Shown here: positions 53,108-63,649 of the stretch, one piece after another
Position numbering within the stretch: position 1 is the first letter of the stretch
How the letters are laid out: each line of letters begins with the position of its first letter
NCBI GenBank assembly: GCA_039090855.1
Contig: CM077027.1
Span: 102,466,424 to 102,530,423 of the forward strand
Source of the DNA: Macrothele yani
Lineage: Eukaryota > Arthropoda > Arachnida > Araneae > Macrothelidae
DNA length: 64,000 nt
Direction of reading: 5' to 3'
Notes under the pieces: generated by a model
What the model saw: only the letters and a program-made list of their open reading frames with translations
What the model was told of the DNA's origin: nothing
Database searches by the model: none
Made by a program: the position numbers and the translations under genes

Positions 53108-53315
53108 GCCGCCCCGGTGGCGCTGGCCTCTGATCATTCGTCCGTAAGGGGTCCGGGTTCGAATCCCGGTGAGGCATGAATGTTGTGTTTGTCTTACGGC
53201 ACTGGCTCTCTCCCTTCCCTGGAACCAGTGACCCTAAATTAGGGACGGGCGACTGCTTATAGCCCATTGAGTTGCTCACGGTGGTCGTTAAACCTCCAAT
53301 CAAAAAAAAAAAAAA
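53108..53315 (+). repeat. SINE-A, copy 8 (A-box deleted)
   Basis: The head lacks the CAGTGGTCTAAGGCGTT-type segment, which removes the A-box, while the rest is well kept. A poly-A tail follows, with an imperfect duplication (TTTCAAATAG/ATTTAAATAG). Confidence 0.9.
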
Positions 53316-53389
53316 ATTTAAATAGGTCTTTATCGAAAGCCTTTGTGTTCCGCGCAATGCCAGAGGGACAAATGCCTTTTGTTCATTTG

Positions 53390-53568
53390 TCTGAGTTTGG
53401 TACGGGTTCGGGTGTCCCCGATGAGCCGTGGATGGTGTGGTTGCCCTACAGCTCTAGCTTGCCCTACTCTTCTTGAAACCAGTGGCCCTAAATAAGGGAA
53501 GAGCGTCTTCTTAAAGCCTTAGATGTACATGACCGTCGTTAAACTTCGAAACAAGAAAATAAAATAAA
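53390..53568 (+). repeat. SINE-A-related repeat, different subfamily
   Basis: GAAACCAGTGGCCCTAAATAAGGGAAG... and CGTCGTTAAACTTCGAAAC correspond block by block to the SINE-A 3' body, but the upstream part differs. Probably an older or sister SINE. Confidence 0.55.
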
Positions 53569-54356
53569 TCAACTCGAGTTTCACCAAACTTTTCAGTAGC
53601 CTTATTCCAAGCGTAAAGATTGGATAAAGGACCTGATACCAATAGATTTAAATGAAAATCATACTCACTGTCATTAATGAGGAGGAAAGGTCTACTGGCA
53701 TCCGCTTGCGTCAGCTTGAGAGCAAACGTCACTGTCCAAGCGTGATGTTTTCGAACGAAATAGAAAGCATTTGAGGTAACAAAATAACGCGCGTGGAGCT
53801 CTTTATTGAAAAAAATAAAATAATATGATAACGAATTCTGTGTACTAATTAGCACGTCTTTTTCATCCTTTCTGAAGCAAAAGAATTTTCCAAAGTGGAT
53901 TTAATCCAAATTGAGATAATTATCGACAAAGACAATCCATGTACGCCACCTAGCGGAAAACTGCGCATTATTTGAAACACAAAAGGTGCTTAGCGTTCTC
54001 CATCGTGAATGAAACTAGTCAGATAAAGTTTTCTCAATCGTATTACGAGAATCGGTAAAACATTTGCGATGAGAAATAGCTACTGGCGCTCGATAGTTGC
54101 ACAAATGCGCGTTATGAAAAATCGCAGTTGTTCGTGAAATGTATCTCATAACAGAAGGTATCCGAAACAACAGAACATTTTCAAGTCAAACAATTACACG
54201 CATAGATATAGAGGGAAAAATGATATAACTTTGCGCCTCCTATTTGAAAAATTGTAAGGTATTTGAAGAAGAAAATGGGCGCAAAATGTTCTGCATACTG
54301 ACTGGTAAAAAGATTTTTTAATCGGATTTTTAGAGTCAAAGATAGCCTTGAAAATA
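53569..54356. other. Unassigned stretch
   Basis: A minus-strand open frame (to 53855) reads HHAWTVTFALKLTQADASRP with no family I can assign. Nothing else recognised. Confidence 0.3.
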
Positions 54357-54493
54357 CACGAGGGTCATTTCAAAAGTTTTGCGCACTGTGGGTTATCTTT
54401 TAAAAAACGAATTTATTTCCCAACATACATTATAAAGTAAAAGTCTTGTTGTACTGCTACGTTATGTTAAAAACATCACCATACTATGAAATA

Positions 54494-55715
54494 CACTGTC
54501 TACCAACAAGTAGTTGAACACCCCTGCAATCGACGATATCTGCAGTCCTGATACACGTCACGGCCGCCGCCACCGTTAAATATCGTGTGAAAAACAACAA
54601 CGCAACCAGTCGCATGCAAGATGCCACGCAGTTCGGAGCTCTCTGATTTCGAGAAAGGTGTAATCGTCGGGTATCACAGAAATGGCCGATCCATACGTGA
54701 CATATCCAGCGAGCTGAAGTACCCAAAATCGACAGTGGCCTACGTGATTGGCAAGTGGAAGATGAGAGGTGACTGTCGGAATGTGCCCCGACCCGGCAGA
54801 CCCACAAAACTGTGAGTTAGAGACCGACGGGTGCTGGCCAGAGAAATTCGGAAGAACCGCACCAAATCGATGGGCCACATCCGTGAGGAGTTTCAACAGG
54901 CATCCGGGAGTGTTCTTTCGATGAATACCATCCGTAAGGAAGCCCATCTGCTCGGTTATCATGGACGTGCTGCCGCCCACAAGCCTTTGATCACCAAGTC
55001 CAATAGCGCTGCTCGGCTAACGTGGAGCAAAGAACGTCGACAGTGGACCGTAGAACAGTGGAAACAGGTTCTCTGGAGCGACGAATCAAGGTTCACCCTC
55101 TACCGTTCGGATGGCAGGGTCTGGGTTTGGCATTTGCCTGGAGAACGCCTCCTGCCGAAATGTATTGTGCCAACTGTAAAGTTCGGCGGCGGTGGAATTA
55201 TGCTATGGGAGTGTTTCTCCTGGTATGGCACGGGACCCTTGGTCGCAATTCCTGGAAGACTCAACGCCGAGACCTACTGCACCATTTTGGATGACCATGT
55301 GCTTCCTACGTTGTGGCAGTTTTACGGGGTGGACCCATGTTACTTTCAGGATGACAATGCCACCTGTCATGTTGCGAGGTCCACAATGGCTCGGTATGGT
55401 GACAATGGGGTTAATCGAATGGACTGGCCTGCGCAGAGCCCGGACCTTAACCCTATCGAGCACCTCTGGGACGAGTTGGAGCGTCGACTTAAGGGGTGCC
55501 CCCACCGTTCGAAATCGGTGAAGGAACTGAACTGTCTTCTCCAAGCCGAGTGGAAGAAAATACCGCTAGCCGTCGTACAACGCCTGGTTGAGAGTATGCC
55601 TCGGAGGGTCGCAGCTGTAATCGCCGCTCGTGGAGGCTCCACGAACTATTGAAGGTGAAAAAACGTCGTTTTCCTTTGCTATCACAGGTGTCCAATTATT
55701 TGTTGGTAGATAGTG
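54494..55715 (+). mobile_element. Tc1-like element, nearly intact (1222 bp)
   Basis: TA at 54492-54493 and 55716-55717. Inverted ends CACTGTCTACCAACAAGTAG and, in reverse complement, CACTATCTACCAACAAATAA. This is the youngest layer of the nest. Confidence 0.95.
54621..55652 (+). pseudogene. Tc1 transposase, single in-frame stop
   Basis: From ATG 54621 to TGA 55653 the same frame is open except for one TGA at 54813, just after the GRPTKL hinge. The N-terminal part has the helix-turn-helix (ELSDFEKGVIVGYHRNGRSI). The catalytic part has [10 protein letters not shown] (D), [11 protein letters not shown] (D) and [15 protein letters not shown] (E), with 34 residues between the last two, so DD34E. 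The C terminus [14 protein letters not shown] is canonical. It binds the element ends and cuts and pastes them at TA sites. Confidence 0.95.
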
Positions 55716-56119
55716 TAGTTCCTAAATTAAACCTTAACGGCCAGACGAAACATTTAGAAAGCAGAAGTCAAATTTACGGAAAAGATGCTTTATTTCGTGA
55801 TGTAGCACTTCGCGTAATAAATCGGTATCAACATTAAACACACCACACACCAACAAGGCTACGTTCCACATTAATCGCTCTCCAACACAACGCTCCTCGT
55901 TAATCAGTTCCCAAGCAACAGTTTACTCGTAGTTTATATCTCTCGTTCATACCAAACAGGCATACGTCACGTTCATTCAACCTCAATTATGTTGCCAACA
56001 GTATTCGTTTGAGAGAAAAGATATTAAGTTAAGTGTGAAATATAACTGAGAATAACCTCAAGATTTACATAGGGAAAGAAACTAAAAAGGAGAGTTAATT
56101 TAGAATATACGTCACAACA

Positions 56120-57180
56120 TTTATCCGCCTTCGAAGTAGTCTCCGTGTTTCTTTACGACAGCTCACCTACGTTTGGACAAGTTTTGTATTCCAGTCAGGA
56201 CACCTCCATTGTTGAGTCGTCGGATTACTGGGGTCACCTCATTAAAAACATCCTGAATCATTTCCCTCAGAGTGACATCTTCAGTTTTGGGAACAAGTCA
56301 TAGTCTGATGGGCTCATGTCAAGACTGTATGGCGCGTGGGGAAGTAATTCCCATCCATACTTTTCGAGAATGTCTCTTACTGTACGGGAAACATGCGACC
56401 TCGAGTTGTCGTGCAAAATGATTACACCAGCTTCGAGCCGGTCAGGCCTTCTTTGGCAAATCTTTGGGCGCAAAACTTTTTGCAGAAACCTTCTGTAGTA
56501 TTCCGCTGTTATAGTGGTCCCCTCGGGCACTCTGTCTGTTGCTATCACTCCAACCTTGTTAAAGGCCATAATCATCATCAGTTTAACCTTCGATTGTTGG
56601 CGGCGAAATTTTTTCTGGCGAGGTGATTCTGGGTGTTTCCACTGAGCGGACTAAGATTTCAGCTCTGGTTCAAAATCTCGTATCCAGGTTTCGTTTACAA
56701 CAACAATTCTGTCCAGAAACTGCTCACCTTCCGTCTCGTACCACTGAAGCAATTCTTCTGCGATCCCTTTGCGAACTGCTTGCTACTCTTCACTCAGATT
56801 ATGCGGAACTCATTTGGCAGCCACTTTTCACTTCTGTAATTTTTTAGCTAGGATTCTGAAAATAGAGGCAGTAGACACGTTTGCTTCATATGCAATCTCT
56901 TCACATATTTTCCGTCGATCTTTTTCCAAAATGCTGTTGACGATAACCACAAAAGTGTTGTCCGTTGCATCTGATGGCCGGCCGCTTCTTGGGTCGTCTA
57001 CGATGCTTTCCCGACCTCGGCGGAAACGAGAATCCCACAGTGACGCTGTGCTACGATCCACTACACTAACCTTGCAAACCTCGCACAAAGTTTTATGAAT
57101 TTCGGTAGGGGATTTTCCTCGCGAAGTTTCAATTTTAATTTAGGATCGCTGGTCGATACGCTAGATCTGACCTGATTCAC
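56120..57180 (-). pseudogene. Mariner transposase, frameshifted
   Basis: N-terminal motifs MCEVCKVSVVDRSTASLWDS, FRRGRESIVDDPRSGRPSDA and EIAYEANVSTASIFRIL (helix-turn-helix). Then a broken middle (56580-56830), IILHDNSRSHVSRT and PYSLDMSPSDYDLFPKLK with the late Asp motifs. The typical C-terminal tail is in another frame near 56130-56260. Confidence 0.85.
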
Positions 57181-57577
57181 TTTCTTCCTCCATTTCTAAA
57201 CAGGATTTTCAGGAATAAGAACAAGTTATCTAGCAAACGTACACACAACTTTGTATACTGAAGTCTGATTCACAACTGGCGCAACGATTGGAGCGATTGC
57301 ATCATTTTACGGGCAGTGCCTGCGCAGTGCATAAGACTTTTGAAATGACCTACGTAAATATATGTTGCCAACCCCTAACAACAGAAAGGAAGAAAATGCG
57401 TGAAAAATATTCTTCACAGCTGGAGCTACGCAATGGAAAAATAATTTTCCAAACACGGCTTTATGAAACAGATATATAGCAAGAAAAATATCTTGTACAA
57501 ATGCATCCCTAGAGAGAAAACTGAGCGTTATATAAAATCGGTAATGTTCGCATTCTGCTCCATAGTGAATGGTGAGC

Positions 57578-57718
57578 ATATGAAAACACAAATTGGTTGG
57601 TGCCGAATCGCATTCTTCTGCTCCGGAGTCGAAAGTTTTCCTAATTAATCTACACTGACAGAATTTATTGCTGCAACTTGCCGTATAGATATGTGCTTCA
57701 CCTCTGTAGTACGTAACA
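57578..57718 (-). repeat. TRIM-2 3' LTR
   Basis: About 141 bp, minus-strand start TGTTACGTACTACAGAGG, end ...GTGTTTTCATAT. Preceded on the minus strand by a polypurine tract. A decayed tRNA-like segment lies inside. Confidence 0.75.
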
Positions 57719-58076
57719 TATACCCCTCCCCCTTGAGAAAGACGAGGGAACGAAATCGCAGGTTTCGGGTTCGCTGTAAACCATGCTTGAAGTAGCTCGC
57801 CGAAGAAGATATTCTGTTTAATTCCAGACGATGTGTGGTAGAATCATGACACATTTTTGGAAGCGAAGAAGGAATTTTTCATTAATTCCAGACGATATGT
57901 GGGAGGAACAACACAAATTTTTCGAGGAACGCAACGGATAGTCGATCACATTAGCGCCCGATTGTGGAAATGGATCGACCCAACGGACAGTCGATCACAT
58001 TAGCATCCGATTGTGGAAATGGATCAACCCAAAGGACAGTTGAGCTATTTCCGCAATCAGGCGCTAATGTGAAAAC

Positions 58077-58218
58077 ACAATTAGTCGGTGGCGCTGCTCG
58101 AACTCGCATCCTTTAGCTCCGGAGCAGAGTGCCTTCCCAATTAAACTACACTGACGGAATTTATCGCTGCGACTTTGCCGTCTTGACGTGTGCTTCTCCC
58201 TCTGTAGTATACGTCACA
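58077..58218 (-). repeat. TRIM-2 5' LTR with tRNA-like sequence
   Basis: Minus-strand start TGTGACGTATACTACAGAGG matches the gypsy LTR start over 13 of 14 bases. The tRNA-like part (about 58089-58161) has acceptor GTCAGTG/CACCGAC (6 of 7 pairs). Its anticodon loop is CTCCGGA, as in tRNA-Ar​g(CCG), and its B-box is AGTTCGAGC, somewhat decayed. Confidence 0.72.
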
Positions 58219-58702
58219 TACAGAACAAAAATAAGTTTTTCAGTCCGAATTTTAGAAGCAGGGACAGGTATAGCTGCAAGCAGAAATTCACGCTTACTCC
58301 ACCTAGCGTCGGAACCGTGCATTGTGGAAAATTTTAAACTATATTCAAAATAATGTATAAGTACCAGGCTTGAAGAAGCTGGTGGTTGTTTCTACCATTA
58401 TTTTTACACCTATTAAACCGAAATTTAGTACGCGTCTTCAATCGTTGTGCTTATTTATTAGCTGACTTCGATGTATCAACAGTTTTCTAATTCCACGTTC
58501 AAAATATTCCAGCAGTGAATAATATCCGATGTTAATAGAATTCTAAAAATCGGCGGGAAGACTGAAATATGCACAAAATGCTTTTCGTAGAGATTTTTAT
58601 TTTGGTACCTGATAAAGTCTGTGAACTTCTTAAATAATTCACAGTTTTCCAGCTAGAGGGCGTAAATGTAAAACTTTTTTCCCTTACTATCTGTGCTGCT
58701 TC
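58219..58702. other. Unassigned stretch
   Basis: No gene recognised. Confidence 0.3.
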
Positions 58703-58910
58703 TTTTTTTTTTTTTTGATTGGAGATTTAACGACCACCATGAGCAACTTAATAGGCTATAAGCAATCGCCCGTCCCTGATTTCAGGCCACTGGTTCCAGG
58801 GAAGGGAGAGAGCCAGTGCCGTAAGACAAACACAACATCCATGCCTCACCGGGATTCGAACCCGGACCCCTTTCGAACGCATGATCAGATGCCATCGCTT
58901 AGACCACTGC
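58703..58910 (-). repeat. SINE-A, copy 9
   Basis: Minus copy with a T-run at the left. The outermost part of the tRNA head is truncated at 58910. Confidence 0.9.
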
Positions 58911-59026
58911 AACCCTATCTCTCCTTCCAGAAATCGTATTGGGAAAATTCTTTTTGCTATGAAGAATACTTTGCGCATATTTTTTTTTCTTCGTTTTCTT
59001 AACTCACAATTATTTTGCTAGGAACT

Positions 59027-59244
59027 GCCCCGGTGGCGCAGAGGTCTATGTGCTGGCTTATGATCATTTGTCAGTGAAGGGGTCCGGGTTCGAATCCCGG
59101 TGAGGCACGGATGTTGTGTTTGTCTTACGGCACTGGCTCTCTCCCTTCCCTGGAATAAGTGACCCTAAATCAAGGACACGCGGCTGCTTATATATAGCCT
59201 ATTAAGTTGCTCACGGTGGTCGTTAAACCTTCAATAAAAAAAAA
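59027..59244 (+). repeat. SINE-A, copy 10
   Basis: Plus copy with head, body and short poly-A. Flanks GCTAGGA on both sides suggest the target duplication. Confidence 0.9.
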
Positions 59245-60346
59245 TTCGCTAGGAGCGTCAGCGTATATATCTATTTGAAATAGTTTCCGATTTTTTAAAC
59301 CCCTTCGAGAAATTATTTCCTGATTTTTCTTGACTAAGTAACGTACAGCTTTCCAGCTATGGCACGTAAGTTTATGTCATGTTTTTCTCGTTGTCTCTCC
59401 TAATCGTTGAAATTGGAAAAACTCCTTTTGCCTTTGATATATTTTACGCTATGAGAAACATTTTTTGAACAATTTAAAATTTTTCGTTACACATATTTCA
59501 GCCTCTGGTGGTGGTACGTAGCTATTTCTATGATATTACGGATGTTTTAGCGATTGCAGAAATCCGATTGATTTTTTTTCCTTACTGGTTCTATTCAATA
59601 TGAGGAAATCGCGTGTCTTAAATTTTGCGCAGTTTTTATCTATAGTGGACGTGTGCGGATTCTCTTTTTCGCTGATTTTTTTGGTTTCCTAAAACATGTT
59701 TCAAAATATTTTTTTTGTGTCGGGAACGATTCAAAAGACGTGCTCATCAAACTCCAGAATTCATTAAAATCTTTCCTGTTTCATTTGTTTGTTTGTTTGC
59801 TTTTAATGCTGAAAAGAAACAGAAAGAAATTGAACAAAATGGGGGAAAATATACAGCGGATTTCTTTCTCTCGAAATTGCATGCGACCAAGATGGACTAC
59901 CGATAAAAATTTCGAATAGAAACCTTATGCTTTGCAGAATAGTTTACGTTCGTAATTTATGGTTAATTTTTCCGGTTATTTTGCTTCTCAAAAGTCGACT
60001 TTTCCTTCACTTGCCCTGAAATGGATGAGTTAATTACATTAAAATGCCACTGACTTCAGAAAGAAGAATTATCCACCCGAGATAGCGTGACTGATTCGCT
60101 GAGAACACGTGACCGCCTAATGAATCAGAAGTTGAATCTTTAACACAGCACAAACACACAAAACCCTCCATCATATATTGCATTTGCAGATAAAAATCAG
60201 AATCGGAATACAAAATAACATTTGTGCGACATCTGGGGTTACTGAAAATCCTACCTAATTTCTACAGTTGATCATTCTCGCAAACACAATTGTTTCCAGA
60301 AACCTCTTTTTCACCTGAACAAATCTGGCAGTTTCCATGCATGGGA
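59245..60346. other. Region upstream of the host-gene exon
   Basis: AT-rich, with T-runs. No gene motif recognised. Probably intergenic sequence or distal promoter of the exon at 60397. Confidence 0.4.
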
Positions 60347-60360
60347 GTAACCATGGTAAC
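60347..60360 (+). promoter_or_regulatory. X-box (RFX binding site), perfect
   Basis: GTAACCATGGTAAC exactly fits GTNRCC-N(0-3)-RGYAAC and is fully palindromic apart from its centre. It lies 36 bp upstream of an ATG, where X-boxes of ciliary genes are usually found. Confidence 0.7.
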
Positions 60361-60396
60361 AGCGCAAGCAGAAAAGTGGCGTACCAAACGAATAGT

Positions 60397-60503
60397 ATGG
60401 CGAGCGTGGACGTGGAACAGTTGCTTCAATTTAATTTTGAGTTCCTAGGCAACAACTTTGAAGTACTGAAGAACAGGAATTATGCAGACTATTTCACAAA
60501 GTG
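60397..60503 (+). CDS. Candidate first coding exon of a host gene
   Basis: ATG 60397 opens a frame of 35 codons (MASVDVEQLLQFNFEFLGNN, then FEVLKNRNYADYFTK) ending with a strong splice donor TG/GTAAGC at 60504. The composition is protein-like and shows no transposon similarity. The protein is not recognised. The X-box suggests a gene for cilia or sperm flagella. Later exons were not found in the remaining 3.5 kb, so the intron probably runs past the window. Confidence 0.55.
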
Positions 60504-61519
60504 GTAAGCTCGCTAAACAGCATTATGAAGTTTTTTATGAATGACAGTTTATTCTTGATAAAGCATTATCATTATTTTGTTTCGGTTTGGCAATGCTCAT
60601 GAAAATCCTGTTATTTCACGAACCTGCCTACAGATTCCATTGAACGCTTTTGCTACCCATTCTTCAATGCTTGTAGATAACTTAATGACACCTGAAGTTT
60701 AGTTCTTTCATACTGACCAGGGCATATACTTAGTTCCTACATTTATCTATCTATGTATGAAGCTATCAAAATAATTTTAGATTTCAATGATGTCCCCCTC
60801 CCTTTTTTTTTTTTTTTTTTTTTTTTTTTGACACTCACATTTGCGTAATTGTCCAAAGCTAAAATTACACGAGGAAAATGAAGTTTGAAAAATGACCGAA
60901 AATAAAAAATTCATTTACATGATATGCATGCTGTATAAATATCTAACAGCTGCATGTTGAAATAAATAAATTCACTTTCGGTTATTTTTTCAGGACTACA
61001 CAGTTTTAAAATTTTGTGAGTTCTTTCCATTACTGGTAATTACTGAATGTACTATAATACACAATACTTGATAAGATACTATATTGCATCTTCACTCCCA
61101 GCATTAGGAAGCACAGAAAATATATAGTTCCGCAACTAAAACAAGGGCACGACATACCTAAACAAAAATCACACGTGGCACGTTTTTTTTAACGGAATAC
61201 AATAAAAACTTGTAGAATACATGAAATAAAGAACAGATTTTAGTCATTTCACACAGAAAATGAAAAACAGATGTTTGCATTTTTCTGAATGCATTGTGAT
61301 GGTTCACTGTTTCACTTCAGTAGATTTCATAATGCCTATTAATTAAAAAAATAGGTCTAAATGTCCCAGACTGCACTTCGAAATAAAAACTCTTACATGT
61401 GGTAAGTCAAATGCTCAGAGTTGGCATGTCTGATAAGCTTCGCTTTAAAGGCCTCTAGTGGGACTCAGTGTTCTGTGCGTTAGCTTCACCGATCAGATCT
61501 CTCTCTATATATATATATT
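60504..61519. other. Putative intron sequence
   Basis: T-run at 60798-60829 and AT-rich sequence. The CAG at 60991-60993 after a T-rich run is not a good acceptor for this exon, because the joined frame stops after five codons. Confidence 0.35.
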
Positions 61520-61741
61520 TTATTTTTTTTTTTGATTGGAGGTTTAACGACCACCATGAGCAACTCAATGGGCTATAAGCAGTCGCCCGTCCCTAATTTA
61601 GGGTCACTGGTTCCAGTGAAGGAAGAGAGCCAGTGCCGTAAGACAAACACAACATCCATGCCTCACCGAGATTCGAACCCGGACCCCTTCCGAACGAATG
61701 ATCAGAGGCCAGCACCATAGACCACTGCGCCACCGGGGCGG
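61520..61741 (-). repeat. SINE-A, copy 11
   Basis: Full minus copy inserted next to a (TA)n run. TCTATAT-like sequence on both sides is consistent with a target duplication. Confidence 0.92.
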
Positions 61742-62238
61742 CGGTCTATATTTTTGTGAATCTTTTGTGGATTCTGACATTAAAATAAACAAATCCCGCG
61801 CACTTTATCAAAATAAAGAAAAAGAAAAAAGAAACACGACAGAATTCTACAAAGAGCACCACACACGTAGCTAAAAACAACTTGCACACACACTTAAGTA
61901 AACTTTTCAAATGCTTTAAAAATAAAGTGACTGAGAAGGACAAAGTAGCTGCTGATAAACATATTGTTCCGAAAAAATATCTTTATTATTTTTATTGTAA
62001 AATTTCTCCGCATAAGAAAGATCCGTTTTATTAGTACATTTCAGTACTATTATTTTATAAAATATGTATATTTCCACCAAATAAAGTTAATGCTGAGCCT
62101 TTTTCTTTGCCTGTGAAAGTGCAAAGACAAACATTGCTGAGTACTACGTGACAAGTTCAGTATTATTTAAAAGCGCAGTATTATGGAAGTCCTATCTAAT
62201 TTAATAATTATATATATACACTGATAATAATCTATATA
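61742..62238. other. Unassigned AT-rich stretch
   Basis: No gene recognised. Confidence 0.3.
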
Positions 62239-63638
62239 CACTGCTGGACATCCAAAATGCAACACGAAGAAGGACACGAGATAGCAAAGCCAGATTTACT
62301 GGACACATAACAACAGATACAAGTATGAAACGATTGAGTTTACAGGCCCGTGCGATTTGCGGAACACACAGACATCAATAGTTCGTGTGGCCCCCATGGC
62401 TGGCAATAACGGCCGCCACACGCTGCGGCATCGAACGAAAGAGGCTTGGATGTGGGCTTGCGGTATGTCGGTCCAGGCCGCTTCCACACGTTGCCACGGT
62501 TCATCAGGCGTAGCCGCGGGTGGTGCTTGCCGGGCCACTCGGTTGCCGATCAGTGACCAGACGTATTCGATGGGCGACATATCGGGAGAACAGGCTGGCC
62601 ATGGCAGCAGTGACACCTGGTGGGCCGTGAAGAATTGTTGCACGATGCGTGCCACGTGCGGGCGCTCGTTGTCCTGTTGAAACGTGCCCGCTGGAAGGTC
62701 CTGCAGGTAAGGGAGGACTACAGGTTCCAAAGCGTTGGAGATGTAGCAGGGGTGGCTGTTGAGTGTACCGGCGATGCGTACCAGAGGGGTGCGGGTGTCA
62801 TATCCAATTGCGCCCAAACCATAACGTCATGCGACGGACCGGTATGGCGATGCATAATGCAGGCGTCATATAGGCTCTCGCCGCGGTGCCGCCACACGCG
62901 GATCCGACCATCGTGGTGTTGCAGGCAGAAGCGGGATTCGTCGGGGAAGACAATGCCGTGCCATTCCGTAGTCCAGGTGCGGCGATTAACGACCCACTGC
63001 AGCCGCACTCGCCGGTGGTGTAACGTCAATGGTAATCGGAGCAATGGGCGCCGTGCAACGAGTCCCCGCTCTTGCAGACGACGTCGAACGGTACGTGCTG
63101 TCACAGGTTGTTGCACAACACACCTTAACTCTTGCGCCAACGTTCGTGATGTGGCGGTGCCAGCCGTCAATGCCCGCCGCACAACATGCCGGTCCTATCG
63201 TTTGGTGGTGTGCCGCGTAAGCTACAATCGCTCACGTCGGTCCCTCCATCCCTCCTGCACCCACCAAATCCATACTGGCCTCACTGTGGCTGGATGTCGT
63301 TCCATACGGGCGCCGATGTCTCGGTACGATAAACCGCTGTGGCGATAAGCCACTATTCGTCCTCTGTCGAACTCCGAAACGTGCTGGAATGACTGCCGTA
63401 TTCTGCGACGAGGCATCAGGAAGCTTTCCACGGCAGCACAGCACACTTCCACTACTTACACCCAGCTTTCTGTGCACCCTTCTTATAGTGCTTCTCGGTG
63501 GCGTGCCGGGCGCACATGATTTGCATATGCCCTGCAATTCTAATCAGTTGCATGTCCTTTCACTGGCGACGCATGTTACGAATTTCAGGCCAATCGGATG
63601 CTTCCTTCTTGGTGTTATATTTTGGGTGGCCAGCAGTG
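62239..63638 (-). mobile_element. Tc1-like element, family B, copy 2 (1400 bp)
   Basis: TA at 62237-62238 and 63639-63640. Inverted ends CACTGCTGGACATCCAAAAT and CACTGCTGGCCACCCAAAAT. It is close in sequence to the copy at 45147-46552 and keeps its orientation. Confidence 0.93.
62296..63420 (-). pseudogene. Tc1 family B transposase, frameshifted
   Basis: N terminus MPRRRIRQSFQHVSEFDRGR and GLSYRDIGARMERHPATVRP. The next frame has RRALTAGTATSRTLAQELRC and IVFPDESRFCL (first Asp, with the normal Glu that copy 1 lost). Then come TFQQDNERPH (second Asp) and DMSPIEYVWSLIG (Glu). Breaks lie near 63200, 62800 and 62380. Confidence 0.9.
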
Positions 63639-63649
63639 TACATAAAATT

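Larger units (their letters stand above)
54427..56116 (-). repeat. Gypsy-type solo LTR (466 bp) split by a Tc1
   Basis: On the minus strand it starts TGTGACGTATATTC and ends ...TTATAATGT. The duplication ACAT is at 54423-54426 and 56117-56120. It is related to the gypsy LTR at 8932-9515 (shared start, AATAAA region, GTTGCCAA block). The Tc1 at 54494-55715 lies inside it. Confidence 0.75.
54357..57355 (-). mobile_element. Mariner element containing a solo LTR and a Tc1
   Basis: Ends CACGAGGGTCATTTCAAAAG (left) and CGTAGGTCATTTCAAAAG in reverse complement (right), with TA at 54355-54356 and 57356-57357. Removing the LTR block 54427-56116 and one ACAT leaves 1305 bp, the normal mariner size. 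Confidence 0.9.
57578..58218 (-). mobile_element. TRIM-2: complete miniature LTR element (640 bp)
   Basis: Two LTRs of about 141 bp (58077-58218 and 57578-57718) flank a 358-bp non-coding interior. A PBS-like TAGCGCCTGA follows the 5' LTR, and the purine tract CTCAAGGGGGAGGGGTATA precedes the 3' LTR. The interior has two 50-bp direct repeats (57935-58040). No clear target duplication. Both LTRs contain a tRNA-like sequence. Confidence 0.75.

Noticed and set aside
54484..54980. Minus-strand open frames over the Tc1 at 54.5 kb
   Set aside because: They are antisense shadows of the plus-strand transposase with canonical motifs.
57935..58082. CRISPR-like repeat-spacer unit
   Set aside because: Only two direct repeats plus one inverted copy, inside a retroelement of a eukaryote.
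62620..63348. 242-codon plus-strand frame over Tc1 family B copy 2
   Set aside because: It is antisense to the transposase and has low-complexity Arg/Cys composition.
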